A stretch of 64,000 bases of DNA from Microvirga splendida (GCF_016427565.1 NZ_JAELXT010000020.1:26569-90568), one strand, 5' to 3'; shown: positions 25,678 to 36,770, counted from the stretch's first letter. The notes: generated from the letters alone by a model not told the origin. Made by a program: numbers and translations.

Positions 25678-26055
25678 TCAGCCGCGCTGGAAGCTGATTC
25701 CGCACTTCTTCTGGATCGAGGCTGCCTCGATGGCCTGCATCTGCCCCTTCAGGTTGGCGAGTTCCGCCGTCTTCGCATTGTCGCCGCCCACGAGGAAGGC
25801 GGCCGGCCAGAAGATGACGACGGCGGCCGTCGTGGCGACCGCATCCTTAGTCCGCTGAGAGTCCTGGGCGCCTGCGGCGGCGGCGGCCGCGCTGCTGACC
25901 CGCTGAGCCTCAAGGCTCAGTTCCTTGCAGTTGTAGCTCTGGTAGGTGACCGGCGACACATAAGCCGCTCCGACATCCTCCGAGCGGCTCGCGCAGCCGG
26001 CCGCCAGAAGCGAAAGGGATACGGCCAAAGCCGCAAACTGGGTAGTCTTGTTCAT
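25678..26055 (-). CDS. Small lipoprotein
   Basis: The 125-residue protein has a lipoprotein signal with lipobox LAAGC, so Cys22 is the acylated residue. The mature part contains YNCKELSLEAQRVSSAAAAAAG, a hydrophobic glycine/alanine stretch (TTAAVVIFWPAAFLVGG) and a terminal helix with KKCGI. This pattern of a YNC..L..E segment followed by a hydrophobic hairpin is common in small rhizobial outer-membrane lipoproteins, but I cannot name a family. The ATG at 26053-26055 sets the signal peptide. Confidence 0.75.
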   Translation of the reverse strand: MNKTTQFAALAVSLSLLAAGCASRSEDVGAAYVSPVTYQSYNCKELSLEAQRVSSAAAAAAGAQDSQRTKDAVATTAAVVIFWPAAFLVGGDNAKTAELANLKGQMQAIEAASIQKKCGISFQRG

Positions 26056-26207
26056 GTTCAGCCCCGAGGTAACGTAACAACATAAATGTCCTACCTTGCT
26101 CCGGTCCCCCTGTGAAGTGCTGTGGAGCACACACCCATAGTGGGATTTTGACGCTGGCACGGCTGTGCTAAGCGGGGGATCATTTTCCCGGGAGTCAGGG
26201 TCCAGCC

Positions 26208-27740
26208 ATGAAAGATATGCTCGAACGGCTTGAGGAGCGGCGCGCGCAGGCCCGCCTCGGCGGTGGCGAAAAGCGCATCGAGGCGCAGCACGCCCGCGGC
26301 AAGCTGACCGCCCGGGAGCGCATCGAGCTCCTGCTCGACAAGGGCTCCTTCGAGGAGTTCGACATGTTCGTCGAGCACCGCTCCACCGATTTCGGCATGG
26401 ACAAGGCCAAGATCCCGGGCGACGGCGTGGTCACCGGCTGGGGTACCGTGAACGGCCGCACCGTGTTCGTCTTCGCCAAGGACTTCACCGTCTTCGGCGG
26501 CTCGCTCTCCGAGGCCCACGCCCAGAAGATCATCAAGGTCCAGGACATGGCGCTCAAGATGCGCGCGCCCATCGTGGGCCTGTTCGATGCCGGCGGCGCC
26601 CGCATCCAGGAAGGCGTGGCGGCGCTCGGCGGCTATGGCGAGGTGTTCAAGCGCAACGTGGTCGCCTCGGGGGTGATCCCGCAGATATCCGTGATCATGG
26701 GGCCCTGCGCGGGCGGCGACGTCTATTCGCCCGCCATGACCGACTTCATCTTCATGGTGCGCGACCGCTCCTACATGTTCGTCACCGGCCCCGACGTGGT
26801 GAAGACCGTCACCAACGAGACCGTGACCTCGGAGGAGCTGGGTGGCGCCAAGGTCCACACCACCAAGTCCTCGGTGGCCGACGGCGCCTACGACAACGAC
26901 GTGGAGGCGCTCCTGCAGGTGCGCCGCCTGATCGATTTCCTGCCGGCCAACAACATGGATGGCGTGCCCGAGATCCCGAGCTTCGACGATCCGGCCCGCG
27001 TCGACGACAGCCTCGATACCCTGATCCCGGACAATCCGAACAAGCCCTACGACATGAAGGAACTGATCCTGAAGGTCGTGGACGAGGGCGACTTCTTCGA
27101 GATCCAGGAAGCTTACGCCCGGAACATCATCACCGGCTTCGGGCGCATCGAGGGCCGCACGGTCGGGTTCGTGGCCAACCAGCCGATGGTGCTGGCCGGC
27201 GTGCTCGACTCGGACGCCTCCCGCAAGGCCGCGCGCTTCGTGCGCTTCTGCGACGCCTTCAGCATCCCCATCGTCACCTTCGAGGACGTGCCGGGCTTCC
27301 TGCCGGGCACGGCGCAGGAATATGGCGGTCTCATCAAGCACGGCGCCAAGCTGCTCTTCGCCTATTCGGAAGCCACCGTGCCGCTGGTGACGGTGATCAC
27401 GCGAAAAGCCTTCGGCGGCGCCTATGACGTCATGGCGTCCAAGCATATCGGCGGCGACGTGAACTACGCCTGGCCCACCGCCCAGATCGCCGTGATGGGC
27501 GCCAAGGGCGCGGTGGAGATCATCTTCCGCCAGGACATCGGCGACGCGGACAAGATCGCGGCCCGCACCAAGGAATACGAGGACCGATTCATGTCACCCT
27601 TCGTGGCGGCCGAGCGCGGCTACATCGACGAAGTGATCATGCCGCATTCGACACGGCGGCGGATTGCGCGGGCTCTGGCGATGTTGCGGCACAAGGAGAC
27701 GGAGCGGCCCTGGAAGAAGCACGACAATATTCCGCTCTGA
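26208..27740 (+). CDS. pccB: Propionyl-CoA carboxylase beta subunit (carboxyltransferase)
   Basis: The 510-residue protein matches acyl-CoA carboxylase beta subunits throughout. It has [15 protein letters not shown] near the N-terminus, the oxyanion segments [12 protein letters not shown] and [17 protein letters not shown], and the second crotonase half with [24 protein letters not shown] and [12 protein letters not shown]. The subunit transfers carboxyl from carboxybiotin to propionyl-CoA, forming methylmalonyl-CoA in odd-chain and branched amino-acid breakdown. Its partner pccA is on the same strand 7 kb downstream, so the two are not contiguous here. Confidence 0.95.
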   Translation: MKDMLERLEERRAQARLGGGEKRIEAQHARGKLTARERIELLLDKGSFEEFDMFVEHRSTDFGMDKAKIPGDGVVTGWGTVNGRTVFVFAKDFTVFGGSLSEAHAQKIIKVQDMALKMRAPIVGLFDAGGARIQEGVAALGGYGEVFKRNVVASGVIPQISVIMGPCAGGDVYSPAMTDFIFMVRDRSYMFVTGPDVVKTVTNETVTSEELGGAKVHTTKSSVADGAYDNDVEALLQVRRLIDFLPANNMDGVPEIPSFDDPARVDDSLDTLIPDNPNKPYDMKELILKVVDEGDFFEIQEAYARNIITGFGRIEGRTVGFVANQPMVLAGVLDSDASRKAARFVRFCDAFSIPIVTFEDVPGFLPGTAQEYGGLIKHGAKLLFAYSEATVPLVTVITRKAFGGAYDVMASKHIGGDVNYAWPTAQIAVMGAKGAVEIIFRQDIGDADKIAARTKEYEDRFMSPFVAAERGYIDEVIMPHSTRRRIARALAMLRHKETERPWKKHDNIPL

Positions 27741-27770
27741 CGCGTCGCGATCTCACTCTGGAGAAGGCCA

Positions 27771-28166
27771 ATGAGACCGGGGCATGTTCTGGCGACTTTA
27801 GCTTCGGTGCTCATTATTGCAGCATCGTCTAGATTGAGTGCTGCTAATGTGGAAGAAATCGTCCTCGACGGCCAAACCTATACCCTGGTAAGGCTTTCCG
27901 AAGATGAGATCAAGCAACTCATCCCCGAGTTCGAAGCTGAGATGAAGGAACGGAAGCTTCCAGGCCGTATCGTTCAGTGCATCTCCGGAATCGATCTGCC
28001 TGTCGGAACTGCGTACTGTGTCCTGAGAAACGAAGATGTCTTAACCACCGTTCAAATCTGCAAAGATTACATGGTAGGACATTTCAGCGTTTCCCCCGTC
28101 GACGTTACCGCCGCCAGTATCTGGAGTTTAGCAAATTTCGTTAGGAAAAATTGCTACGGCGGATAA
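27771..28166 (+). CDS. Secreted hypothetical protein
   Basis: The 131-residue protein has a plausible signal peptide (residues 1-24, ending RLSAA). Its four cysteines in the mature part (IVQCIS, AYCVL, IQICKD, KNCYGG) could form two periplasmic disulfides. The coding sequence is noticeably less GC-rich than pccB, and codon use differs from the flanks, suggesting recent acquisition. It follows pccB by 30 bp. I recognise no family. Confidence 0.6.
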   Translation: MRPGHVLATLASVLIIAASSRLSAANVEEIVLDGQTYTLVRLSEDEIKQLIPEFEAEMKERKLPGRIVQCISGIDLPVGTAYCVLRNEDVLTTVQICKDYMVGHFSVSPVDVTAASIWSLANFVRKNCYGG

Positions 28167-28179
28167 ACAGCCAGCTCTC

Positions 28180-28262
28180 GACCGCTCCTGGCTTTCCACC
28201 GCTATTCAAACGATCGAGCCGGCTTTCGCCGCTTGTCGGATACGCATCTGCTGCGGGTGCCC
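28180..28262 (+). pseudogene. Relic of a cysteine-synthase-like gene start
   Basis: These 83 bases align with the 5' part of the PLP enzyme gene at about 31044-31128. Shared stretches include CGCTCCTGG near the left end and ACGCATCTGCTGCGGGTGC at the right. In translation it reads DRSWLSTAIQTIE against [13 protein letters not shown]; then one base is missing, and the match resumes in another frame as DTHLLRVP. Similarity stops after CGGGTGC. It is a truncated, frameshifted paralog rather than a gene. Confidence 0.75.
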
Positions 28263-28273
28263 GGAGCGCATTG

Positions 28274-28393
28274 ATGGGGAAACGAGAGGTTCACTATGGC
28301 AAGGTGATCACGGCCGGGCAGTACACCAACGTCGATATCCGCTTTGAAGGCGAAACGCTAGCTGTCATCGATCAAATTCAAGTAGCCCATTGA
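28274..28393 (+). pseudogene. Unidentified 39-codon remnant
   Basis: An open frame from ATG at 28274 encodes MGKREVHYGKVITAGQYTN and ends DQIQVAH. Its composition looks protein-like, but it has no clear ribosome site and matches no family I recognise. It immediately follows the cysteine-synthase relic, so I read it as the tail of another eroded gene. It could instead be a genuine small protein. Confidence 0.3.
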
Positions 28394-28499
28394 TTGAACC
28401 GAGACGATGCTTGATGGAGGCTCTGCTTTACACGCGTCAGAGCCTATATGATCCCTTTGAGCCTCTCCAGCCGCATCACAGGGACATGGTCAACGTCGC

Positions 28500-28749
28500 T
28501 CCGGGCATTTACAGCTTCCTATTTGGCTCGGGTGCTGAGGGGGTGTACCGCTCGGCGACCTCATCAATGAGTCGGCAGTTTCCGAGTCGATCTCAAGAAG
28601 ATAAGGGAAAAGTTCCTCCGGGTGTTTCCAGCTTACGGGCCCATTCCTGTTGCTGCGCGCGCGTTTCTTGAGCACGGGCGATGCCTACGAGGCTGCCGCA
28701 GCAGCCATGGACGTAACGGCGAAAAGCGCGACGATGCAGCTTCGCACGG
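28500..28749 (-). pseudogene. Possible broken secreted-protein gene
   Basis: On the minus strand a GTG at 28749 begins VRSCIVALFAVTSMAAAAAS, a good signal peptide, then meets a TAG. In an overlapping frame the sequence continues AQETRAQQQEWARKLETPGG before another stop, and fragments such as DEVAERYTPSAPEP follow. The simplest reading is an exported protein with at least one frameshift. No relative is recognised. Confidence 0.35.
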
Positions 28750-28980
28750 GGATTCCTTTTGAGTTCGAGAGGCCAAAGCAGGAGCTGAGTTGAAGGCCAG
28801 CGCCCAGGTTCCCGCTCGTCGAAACCAGCATGCGCGGTGCTCTGTCACGCCTGCCTCTGAGTCGCTCATTTGTGATACCCGCTGACGGGCCGAATCTGTC
28901 TCAAAGAGTTGATGATGATCCTCGGATCCCTTAGCCGTTTCCGGCGTTGTGCCGTCACCTAAAAACTCAGAGGATCGGGA

Positions 28981-30147
28981 ATGCACGCCAACGGCGGCCG
29001 CAACACGGTAATCGATTTCTGGCGTGGACTCGTCCTCGTCATCATCTTCGTCAACCACGTTCCAGGCAACATTCTGGAGAACCTGACGCCGCGCAATTTC
29101 GGCTTCTCCGACGCAGCCGAAGCCTTCGTGTTCATCTCGGGCCTCTCCGTCGCGCTCGTCTATTATCCCCGTTTGCCCAAGGGGGATGTTCTCGGCGTGG
29201 TCAGGCGCTGTTTTCGGCGCTCGTTCGAACTCTACCGCATTCACCTTATCATGACCGGCGCGGCGGTGGCCTTGTTCTCCGTCGGCTACGTGGTCAGCAA
29301 CGACATCGGCATGCTGGAGGCTCATGGCCGCGGCGCCGTGTTCGACGATACCGCGCGCGGCATCACGGGCATTCTCCTGCTCGGCCACCAGTTGGGCTAT
29401 TTCAACATCCTCCCCCTCTACATCGCCCTCATGCTCTGGGCGCCGGTGGCCATGATCCTCATGCGGATCCATGTGGCATTGGCCGCGGCCGTGTCCATCG
29501 GCATATACATGCTGGCGCGCGCCGACGTGCTCGCCATCCCGAGCTGGCCCGAGCCGGGGCGGTGGTTCTTCAATCCCTTTGCCTGGCAGCTTCTGTTCAC
29601 GATCGGGATCTTCACGGGGGCCTTCCTGTCTCAGAAGGCTATGCCGTATCGCCGTGCCGTGTTCCTGGGCGCCGTGGTCTTCCTGGCCGCCGCGCTGGTC
29701 ACCATGACGAACGGGTTCGGCCTTGCGCCTAACCTGCTCTGGAGCGCTTTCGTCAATTTCGACATCATCAAGAGCGATCTCGGGATCGGCCGCCTGCTTC
29801 ACTTCCTGGCGCTGGCCTATGTGGTGACCCAGTTGCGCCTCGGGCAGGCGCTGCAGAAAACCGCCTTCGGAGCTGAGATGGCGCGCCTCGGGCGCAATGC
29901 CCTGCCGGTCTTTGCGGTTGGCTCCGTCTTGAGTGCCGGCGGGGAAGTCATGATGACGCTGGCGACCGTCAAGTCATCCGCTAGTCCGCATGTCGTGGGT
30001 ATGGTATTCACCTTCTTCGGCATCTTCGCCCTTCTTGGACTGGCACGATACCTCGAATGGAAAAAGAAAGGCTCGACCGCTCCCAGACTGGAGCGCGCCG
30101 GACAATCTGGCCTCGTGTCGGTTTCACCCGGGCAACTTCCGCGTTAG
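28981..30147 (+). CDS. OpgC-domain membrane acyltransferase
   Basis: This 388-residue polytopic protein has about ten hydrophobic helices. The N-terminal signature RNTVIDFWRGLVLVIIFVNHVPGN carries the conserved D-x-x-R and the His typical of acyltransferase-3/OpgC proteins. FGFSDAAEAFVFISGLSVALVY also matches the OpgC family. OpgC transfers succinyl groups to periplasmic glucans. The ATG at 28981 is preceded by GAGGAT. The SGNH hydrolase gene overlaps its 3' end by 91 bp. The actual acyl acceptor is unknown. Confidence 0.87.
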   Translation: MHANGGRNTVIDFWRGLVLVIIFVNHVPGNILENLTPRNFGFSDAAEAFVFISGLSVALVYYPRLPKGDVLGVVRRCFRRSFELYRIHLIMTGAAVALFSVGYVVSNDIGMLEAHGRGAVFDDTARGITGILLLGHQLGYFNILPLYIALMLWAPVAMILMRIHVALAAAVSIGIYMLARADVLAIPSWPEPGRWFFNPFAWQLLFTIGIFTGAFLSQKAMPYRRAVFLGAVVFLAAALVTMTNGFGLAPNLLWSAFVNFDIIKSDLGIGRLLHFLALAYVVTQLRLGQALQKTAFGAEMARLGRNALPVFAVGSVLSAGGEVMMTLATVKSSASPHVVGMVFTFFGIFALLGLARYLEWKKKGSTAPRLERAGQSGLVSVSPGQLPR

Positions 30148-30905
30148 CGTCCCTTCTCATTGTCGGCATGAGCTATTCCGCCCTGGCGGACGAGACGGGC
30201 TGTCCGGGCGCCAAGCCAATCCTTTCCGTTCAGGCCAAGATGGAGCGTCTGGCTTCGCGGCTGAAGAAAGGCGAGCCCGTTCGGATCCTGGCCATCGGAT
30301 CCTCCTCCACCCAGGGCGTCGGGGCGTCCTCCCCGGCGTTTTCCTATCCGGTTCAGCTCCAAGCGGATCTCTCCCGGATCTGGAAGGGCACCGTCCAGAT
30401 CGAGAACGCCGGAATGGGCGGGGAGACGATCCCCGAAACCGTTATTCGCCTCGAGGCTGCTCTTCGTAAAGCGGACAAGCCGGACCTGATCATCTGGCAG
30501 GTCGGCACGAACGACGCGGTCAAGGGTGGCGATGAGGGACGGTTCTCGGACCTCCTGCGGCAGGGGATCGATGCAGCGCAGGCCGCCGGCGTCGAGGTTC
30601 TCCTCGTCGACCAGCAGTATTTCCCTGCCATCAAGGATCTCGGCCGCTATGAGCGGTTCGTCCGCCTCGTCGGGACGACAGGAGCCGCCGAGCAGGTGCC
30701 GGTGTTCTCCCGGTATCAGTTGATGAAAGCCTGGGGCGAGAGGTCGCCGGACATCCTGGGCGCCATGCTCTCGAGCGACGGCTTCCACATGGGCGACCGC
30801 GGCTATGACTGCATGGCGCAGCTGATCGCCCAGAGCCTCCACGCCATGGCAGAGCCGGCCGAGTCCTCTTCGCAGCCCGCTCTTTCGGCCGCCGTCAGTC
30901 CCTAG
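30057..30905 (+). CDS. Secreted SGNH/GDSL-type hydrolase
   Basis: This 282-residue protein has a long N-terminal signal region (hydrophobic core TSALASLLIVGMSYSALA). The SGNH blocks follow in order: block I with the nucleophile Ser in AIGSSSTQGVGAS, the Gly in GMGGET, the Asn in WQVGTND, and the catalytic D-x-x-H in SSDGFHMGD. Such enzymes are esterases or deacylases. It starts inside the OpgC gene; no later start keeps the signal peptide. Pairing with an acyltransferase suggests turnover or transfer of acyl groups on a periplasmic glycan. Confidence 0.83.
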   Translation: MEKERLDRSQTGARRTIWPRVGFTRATSALASLLIVGMSYSALADETGCPGAKPILSVQAKMERLASRLKKGEPVRILAIGSSSTQGVGASSPAFSYPVQLQADLSRIWKGTVQIENAGMGGETIPETVIRLEAALRKADKPDLIIWQVGTNDAVKGGDEGRFSDLLRQGIDAAQAAGVEVLLVDQQYFPAIKDLGRYERFVRLVGTTGAAEQVPVFSRYQLMKAWGERSPDILGAMLSSDGFHMGDRGYDCMAQLIAQSLHAMAEPAESSSQPALSAAVSP

Positions 30906-31019
30906 GGCAGGGAGACAGAGGCCATTGCGCTGGTCCTTTGATCTCGGATAAGGCGTCTTGGTGAACAGCGCCGACCGGATGGTCCGGCTCAGGCGCCTCC
31001 CGTGAGGCTCATCGAGAAC

Positions 31020-32105
31020 ATGCCCATGACAGCCACGTGCAATCGCTCCTGGGTCTCCACGGCCATCCAGATCATCGAGGCGGATTTCAACCGCTCGTCG
31101 GACACGCATCTGCTGCGGGTGCCGCTGCCGGCGGTGCCGGGCGTCGAGCTGTATCTCAAGGATGAATCGACCCATCCGTCGGGTAGCCTGAAGCACCGGC
31201 TGGCGCGGTCGCTGTTTCTCTACGGCCTGTGCAACGGCTGGATTGGGCCGGAGACCACGATCATCGAGGCGTCGAGCGGCTCGACCGCCGTGTCCGAGGC
31301 CTACTTCGCCCGTATGCTGGGCTTACGCTTCATCGCCGTGATGCCGCGCTCGACCTCCGCCGAGAAGATCGCGCAGATCGCCTTCTATGGCGGCGAGAGC
31401 CATTTCGTGGATAGCCCCGCCGAGATGTATGCGGAGAGCGCGCGGCTGGCCGAGGAGCTGGGCGGCCACTACATGGACCAGTTCACCTATGCCGAGCGGG
31501 CGACGGACTGGCGCGGCAACAACAACATCGCGGAATCCATCTTCAGCCAGATGAGCCACGAGGAGCACCCGATCCCGAGCTGGATCGTGGTGGGGGCGGG
31601 GACCGGCGGCACTTCGGCGACGCTCGGGCGCTACATCCGCTACCGCCGCCTGCCGACCCGGCTGTGTCTCGCCGACCCGGAAGCGTCTGTGTTCCACCGC
31701 CACTTGGCGGACCGGCAGGTCTGCACTGTGTCCGGTCCGCCCTCGGTGATCGAGGGTATCGGCCGCCCGCGCTGCGAACCATCCTTCGTGCCGGAGCTCA
31801 TCGACCGCGCCTACCCGGTGCCGGATGCGGCGAGCATCGCGGCCGCACGGGTTCTGTCGCGCCGCATCGGCCGCTCCTGCGGCGGCTCCACAGGCACCAA
31901 TCTCTGGGCCGCTGCGCAGGTCATCGGAGAGATGGTGCGAAACGGCGAAAAAGGTTCCGTCGTGACGCTCCTGTGCGATTCCGGCGAGCGCTACCGCAGC
32001 ACGCATTTCGACGATGCCTGGCTCGAATGCCGCGGCATCTGCATCAAGGCCGCCGAGGAGGCCATGGAGCGCTTCTTCGAGGCTGGGATCCTGGCCGCTT
32101 CCTAA
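31020..32105 (+). CDS. PLP-dependent cysteine-synthase family enzyme
   Basis: This protein of about 361 residues is a fold-type II PLP enzyme. Its PLP lysine lies in [14 protein letters not shown]. The substrate loop is [15 protein letters not shown]. The phosphate-binding glycine loop is [14 protein letters not shown], and GGSTGTNLW is near the C-terminus. The domain order matches O-acetylserine sulfhydrylase and cystathionine beta-synthase-like enzymes. It is more divergent than CysK, so the reaction (cysteine synthesis or a beta-elimination) is uncertain. Starts at 31002 (GTG), 31020 and 31026 are possible. A relic of the same family lies at 28180. Confidence 0.85.
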   Translation: MPMTATCNRSWVSTAIQIIEADFNRSSDTHLLRVPLPAVPGVELYLKDESTHPSGSLKHRLARSLFLYGLCNGWIGPETTIIEASSGSTAVSEAYFARMLGLRFIAVMPRSTSAEKIAQIAFYGGESHFVDSPAEMYAESARLAEELGGHYMDQFTYAERATDWRGNNNIAESIFSQMSHEEHPIPSWIVVGAGTGGTSATLGRYIRYRRLPTRLCLADPEASVFHRHLADRQVCTVSGPPSVIEGIGRPRCEPSFVPELIDRAYPVPDAASIAAARVLSRRIGRSCGGSTGTNLWAAAQVIGEMVRNGEKGSVVTLLCDSGERYRSTHFDDAWLECRGICIKAAEEAMERFFEAGILAAS

Positions 32106-32112
32106 GATGGGG

Positions 32113-32135
32113 ATGGCCGGGACGAGCCCGGCCAT
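32113..32135. repeat. Short palindromic intergenic repeat (copy 1)
   Basis: ATGGCCGGG and CCCGGCCAT flank a 5-base spacer 8 bp after the PLP-enzyme stop. The same palindrome occurs at 55677-55699 after exoR. Position after stop codons suggests a terminator or REP-like element. Confidence 0.65.
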
Positions 32136-32146
32136 GACGAGGTGGA

Positions 32147-32247
32147 TGTCATCCCCGGCGAGCCGCAGGCGAGGGAAGGGGATCCATTTGCACGCTCAGC
32201 GCGATGGATTCCCTTCCCCTCCGCTGACGCTCCGGCCGGGAATGACA
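32147..32247. repeat. Long imperfect inverted repeat
   Basis: A left arm at 32147-32187 (starts TGTCATCCCCGGCG) and a right arm at 32204-32247 (ends CCGGGAATGACA) pair imperfectly over about 40 bases. It lies wholly in the gap between convergent genes and looks like a dispersed palindromic element. Confidence 0.65.
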
Positions 32248-32270
32248 CCAGGGAATCGGATGGTGTCTGC

Positions 32271-32879
32271 CTAGCGCCCAAACCACTGCACCAGCAACTG
32301 CAGATCCGTCTGCGACAGGTTGTGACCCGCAGGCAGGATCTCGTGCTGGACCTCGGCGCCGGATGTGGACAGGGACGCAGCCAGGCGCTTTGCATTCTCC
32401 GCCGGAATGATCGGGTCCATGGCGCCCGAGATCATCAGAACCCGCTTGCCCGCAAGGTCCACGTCGGGAGCCTGGGACAGCGGCACCATGGCCCGCAGCA
32501 GCGCCGCGCCGGCTAGCGCCTCCGGGCGTAGCATCAGCATGGCGGCGGCGATGTTGGCGCCGTTTGAGAACCCCACCGCGATGGGCGCCGCAAGCCCGTA
32601 GGCCTTGCGTGCCTCGGTGAAGAAATCCGCAAGCTCGTTGGCGCGAAACCGCACGTCCTCCTCGTCGAACACGCCCTCGGCGAGCCGGCGGAAGAAACGC
32701 GGAATGCCGTTCTCCAGGATCTTGCCGCGCGGAGACAGCAGGGCGGAGCCGGGGGAGATCATGCGGCCGAGGCCCAGCAGATCGTTCTCGTCGCCGCCCG
32801 TGCCGTGGAGCAGCAGGAGCGGCGGACGGGATCGATCCGTGGCGGGCTCGTAGCGGTGGATGAAGGACAGTTCGGTCAT
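32271..32879 (-). CDS. MhqD-like alpha/beta hydrolase (carboxylesterase)
   Basis: This 202-residue protein has the complete triad of small phospholipase/carboxylesterase hydrolases: Ser105 in GFSNGAN, Asp155 in SGAMDPIIP and His186 in PAGHNLS. LLLLHGTGGDENDLLGLGR and NGIPRFFRRLAEGVFDEED closely resemble Bacillus MhqD, which acts in quinone and hydroquinone resistance. An AGGAGC precedes the ATG at 32877-32879. It is 43 bp downstream of an MhqO-like dioxygenase on the same strand, the same pairing as in the Mhq system. Confidence 0.85.
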   Translation of the reverse strand: MTELSFIHRYEPATDRSRPPLLLLHGTGGDENDLLGLGRMISPGSALLSPRGKILENGIPRFFRRLAEGVFDEEDVRFRANELADFFTEARKAYGLAAPIAVGFSNGANIAAAMLMLRPEALAGAALLRAMVPLSQAPDVDLAGKRVLMISGAMDPIIPAENAKRLAASLSTSGAEVQHEILPAGHNLSQTDLQLLVQWFGR

Positions 32880-32922
32880 AGGGTGCTCCTGTCCCTCTCC
32901 CGTAGGGGGAGAGGGATTTTGT

Positions 32923-33852
32923 CTAGGCCAACTCGGGCAACCGGGCCTCAATGTCGCCTCGGCGCGGTTCCAGAAACGCCGGAAGCTTCAGCTCATTGCC
33001 CAGCCGGTCCTGCGCCTCGTCGGCGGCGAAGCCCGGCTCGTCGGTGGCGATCTCGAACAGGATGCCGCCCGGCTCCCGGAAATAGACGGATCGGAAGTAG
33101 TTGCGGTCCTTCTGCTCCGTGGTCTGGAGGCCGTGGGTCTCGGCGAGCTTTCGCACCATCTCGGCCTGATCGGCGTCGTCCTTTGCGCGGAAGGCCACGT
33201 GATGAACGGAGCCGCCCCCCATCCGGCCCGGCAGGAAGCCGCCGGCGCTGCGGATGTCGACTGTGCTGCCCATGAGCGCGTCCGTCCGATAGCGCACGAG
33301 GGAGCCCTCGCGGGCCGTCTCGCGGAAGCCGAACACGTCCGTCAGGATCGCGCCCGTCCGCTCGCCGTTCTCGACGAGGAGCGTGACGCCCTCCAGGCCA
33401 CGGATCGCATGCTCCGCCGGAATGCCATCCGCTGTCCAAGCACCCTCGGCGTCCGCGTTCGGAATGCCGACGAGCGACAGGCTCGTGCCGTGCGGGTCCT
33501 TGAAGGTCAGCACGCTCTGGCCGAGGCGCTTCTCCACCTGACCATGCTCGATGCCCTGCTCGATGAAGCGGTGGGCCCAGAAGCCCAGGGCGCCCTCCGG
33601 TACGCGAAAGGCCGTCTCCTGCGTGGTGCCGACGCCGTTGCGTCCCGGCGCCACGTGCTCCCAGGGGAAGAAGGTCAGGATCGAGCCGGGCTGGCCGATT
33701 CTGTCGCCGAAGTAGAAGTGATAGGTGCCGGGATCGTCGAAGTTGACCGTCTTCTTGACCAGGCGCAGGCCGAGCACGCGGGTGTAGAAATCGAGGTTGC
33801 GGCGGGCAGGGCCCGCAATGGCGGTGACGTGATGAATGCCGTGGTGCCGCAT
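32923..33852 (-). CDS. MhqO-like ring-cleaving dioxygenase (VOC family)
   Basis: This 309-residue protein has two vicinal-oxygen-chelate modules. The N-terminal one reads GIHHVTAIAGPARRNLDFYTRVLGLRLVKKTVNFDDP and the C-terminal one SVHHVAFRAKDD with REPGGILFEIATDEPGF. Metal ligands are probably the two HH His and the Glu of LFEIATDE. This pattern matches MhqO/YkcA ring-cleaving dioxygenases acting on hydroquinones. The ATG at 33850-33852 starts MRHHGIHHVT. It is upstream of the MhqD-like hydrolase in one operon. A MarR-type regulator is not adjacent. Confidence 0.87.
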   Translation of the reverse strand: MRHHGIHHVTAIAGPARRNLDFYTRVLGLRLVKKTVNFDDPGTYHFYFGDRIGQPGSILTFFPWEHVAPGRNGVGTTQETAFRVPEGALGFWAHRFIEQGIEHGQVEKRLGQSVLTFKDPHGTSLSLVGIPNADAEGAWTADGIPAEHAIRGLEGVTLLVENGERTGAILTDVFGFRETAREGSLVRYRTDALMGSTVDIRSAGGFLPGRMGGGSVHHVAFRAKDDADQAEMVRKLAETHGLQTTEQKDRNYFRSVYFREPGGILFEIATDEPGFAADEAQDRLGNELKLPAFLEPRRGDIEARLPELA

Positions 33853-34170
33853 GGGAGCGTTCCTTAACGGGCAGGCGCGGATTGCGCTGCGTTGTCCGGG
33901 AAATATGTACCATCGCGTGCCGATGAAGTGCGGAAAGGGCGACCTTGCGGGAATGCAAGGCGCTGGCAGCCTCACCGGCAAATCCGCGCAAACGTTAGGG
34001 ATTTCGATCCGTCAAGAATCCGGCAACCAAAGAGTCTCAACAACGCTTAACCTCAACGGCGATTCAGTATGTCGTGTTAACGGTTTAGCCCTGCCGTCCA
34101 TGTGAATGTCACCCCCGCACAAACGATCAACCGGCGTTGGGACAAGAATAGCCGGCGGGAGTCAGAACGG
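33853..34170. other. Divergent intergenic region, about 320 bp
   Basis: It separates the MhqO-type operon from the plus-strand hypothetical gene. It has the promoters of both by necessity but no motif I can assign. An open frame extends the plus-strand gene upstream to 34102, but a ribosome-site argument favours 34171. Confidence 0.45.
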
Positions 34171-34584
34171 ATGTTGAAGGATCAACTTCGCGATTTCATC
34201 GACAGAGCCACCGAGAGGGGCCATGTCGGCAATGATGACGTGGCGATGCTCCAAGACGAGATCCTCTCCGATGGGATCGCGAGCCGTCTCGAGGTCGAGT
34301 CCCTGCTCGCCCTCGACCGCATCGTCACCGCCGGTGAGGGCTGGGGAGCGGCGCTCACCAGGCTCGTCGCCGATTTCATCGTCTGGAAGCGCGCGCCCTA
34401 TGGTGTGGTCGGCAACGACGATGCCCTCTGGCTCGCAACCCTCCTGGAGGTCAGCGGACCGTCCCCGAACGCCACGAATATCGCCTATGCCATCCTGGAC
34501 GAGGCGGGGCATGTGGATGTGGCGCTCCTCGACTTCATCATGCGCGGACGCCAGCAGGCGAGGCTGTCCCAGATGGCCGCCTGA
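34171..34584 (+). CDS. Conserved-looking hypothetical protein
   Basis: The 137-residue soluble protein is mainly helical, with no signal peptide or membrane segment. Notable stretches are LEVESLLALDRI, VADFIVWKRAPYG and AYAILDEAGHVDVALLDFIM. The ATG at 34171 follows GCGGGAG and lies where coding character begins; a GTG at 34102 is open in frame. It lies upstream of pccA on the same strand, 168 bp away. I recognise no domain. Confidence 0.6.
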   Translation: MLKDQLRDFIDRATERGHVGNDDVAMLQDEILSDGIASRLEVESLLALDRIVTAGEGWGAALTRLVADFIVWKRAPYGVVGNDDALWLATLLEVSGPSPNATNIAYAILDEAGHVDVALLDFIMRGRQQARLSQMAA

Positions 34585-34752
34585 CCGGCCTTCCGTGTCT
34601 AACGCTAAATGCTGATCCGGCCCCGCTTCCCCAAGGCACCGATGTGCAGTAACGGAGGTGGGGCTAACTTTTTGGTGCGCGCATCGTTCTGAGCGAAAAA
34701 CCGGGGCCACTTTTTCGCACGATGCGCTGTAGGCTGGAGCGTTCGAGGGTTC

Positions 34753-36753
<2,001 letters not shown>

Positions 36754-36770
36754 GGGCCAAAGCGCACCCG

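Larger units (their letters stand above)
28167..28980. other. Decayed accessory interval, about 810 bp
   Basis: No intact gene is convincing here. The stretch contains a relic of a cysteine-synthase-like gene (28180-28262), a short open remnant (28274-28393) and what looks like a broken secreted-protein gene on the minus strand (about 28500-28749). Frames are short and interrupted, as expected of eroding genes. Confidence 0.6.
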
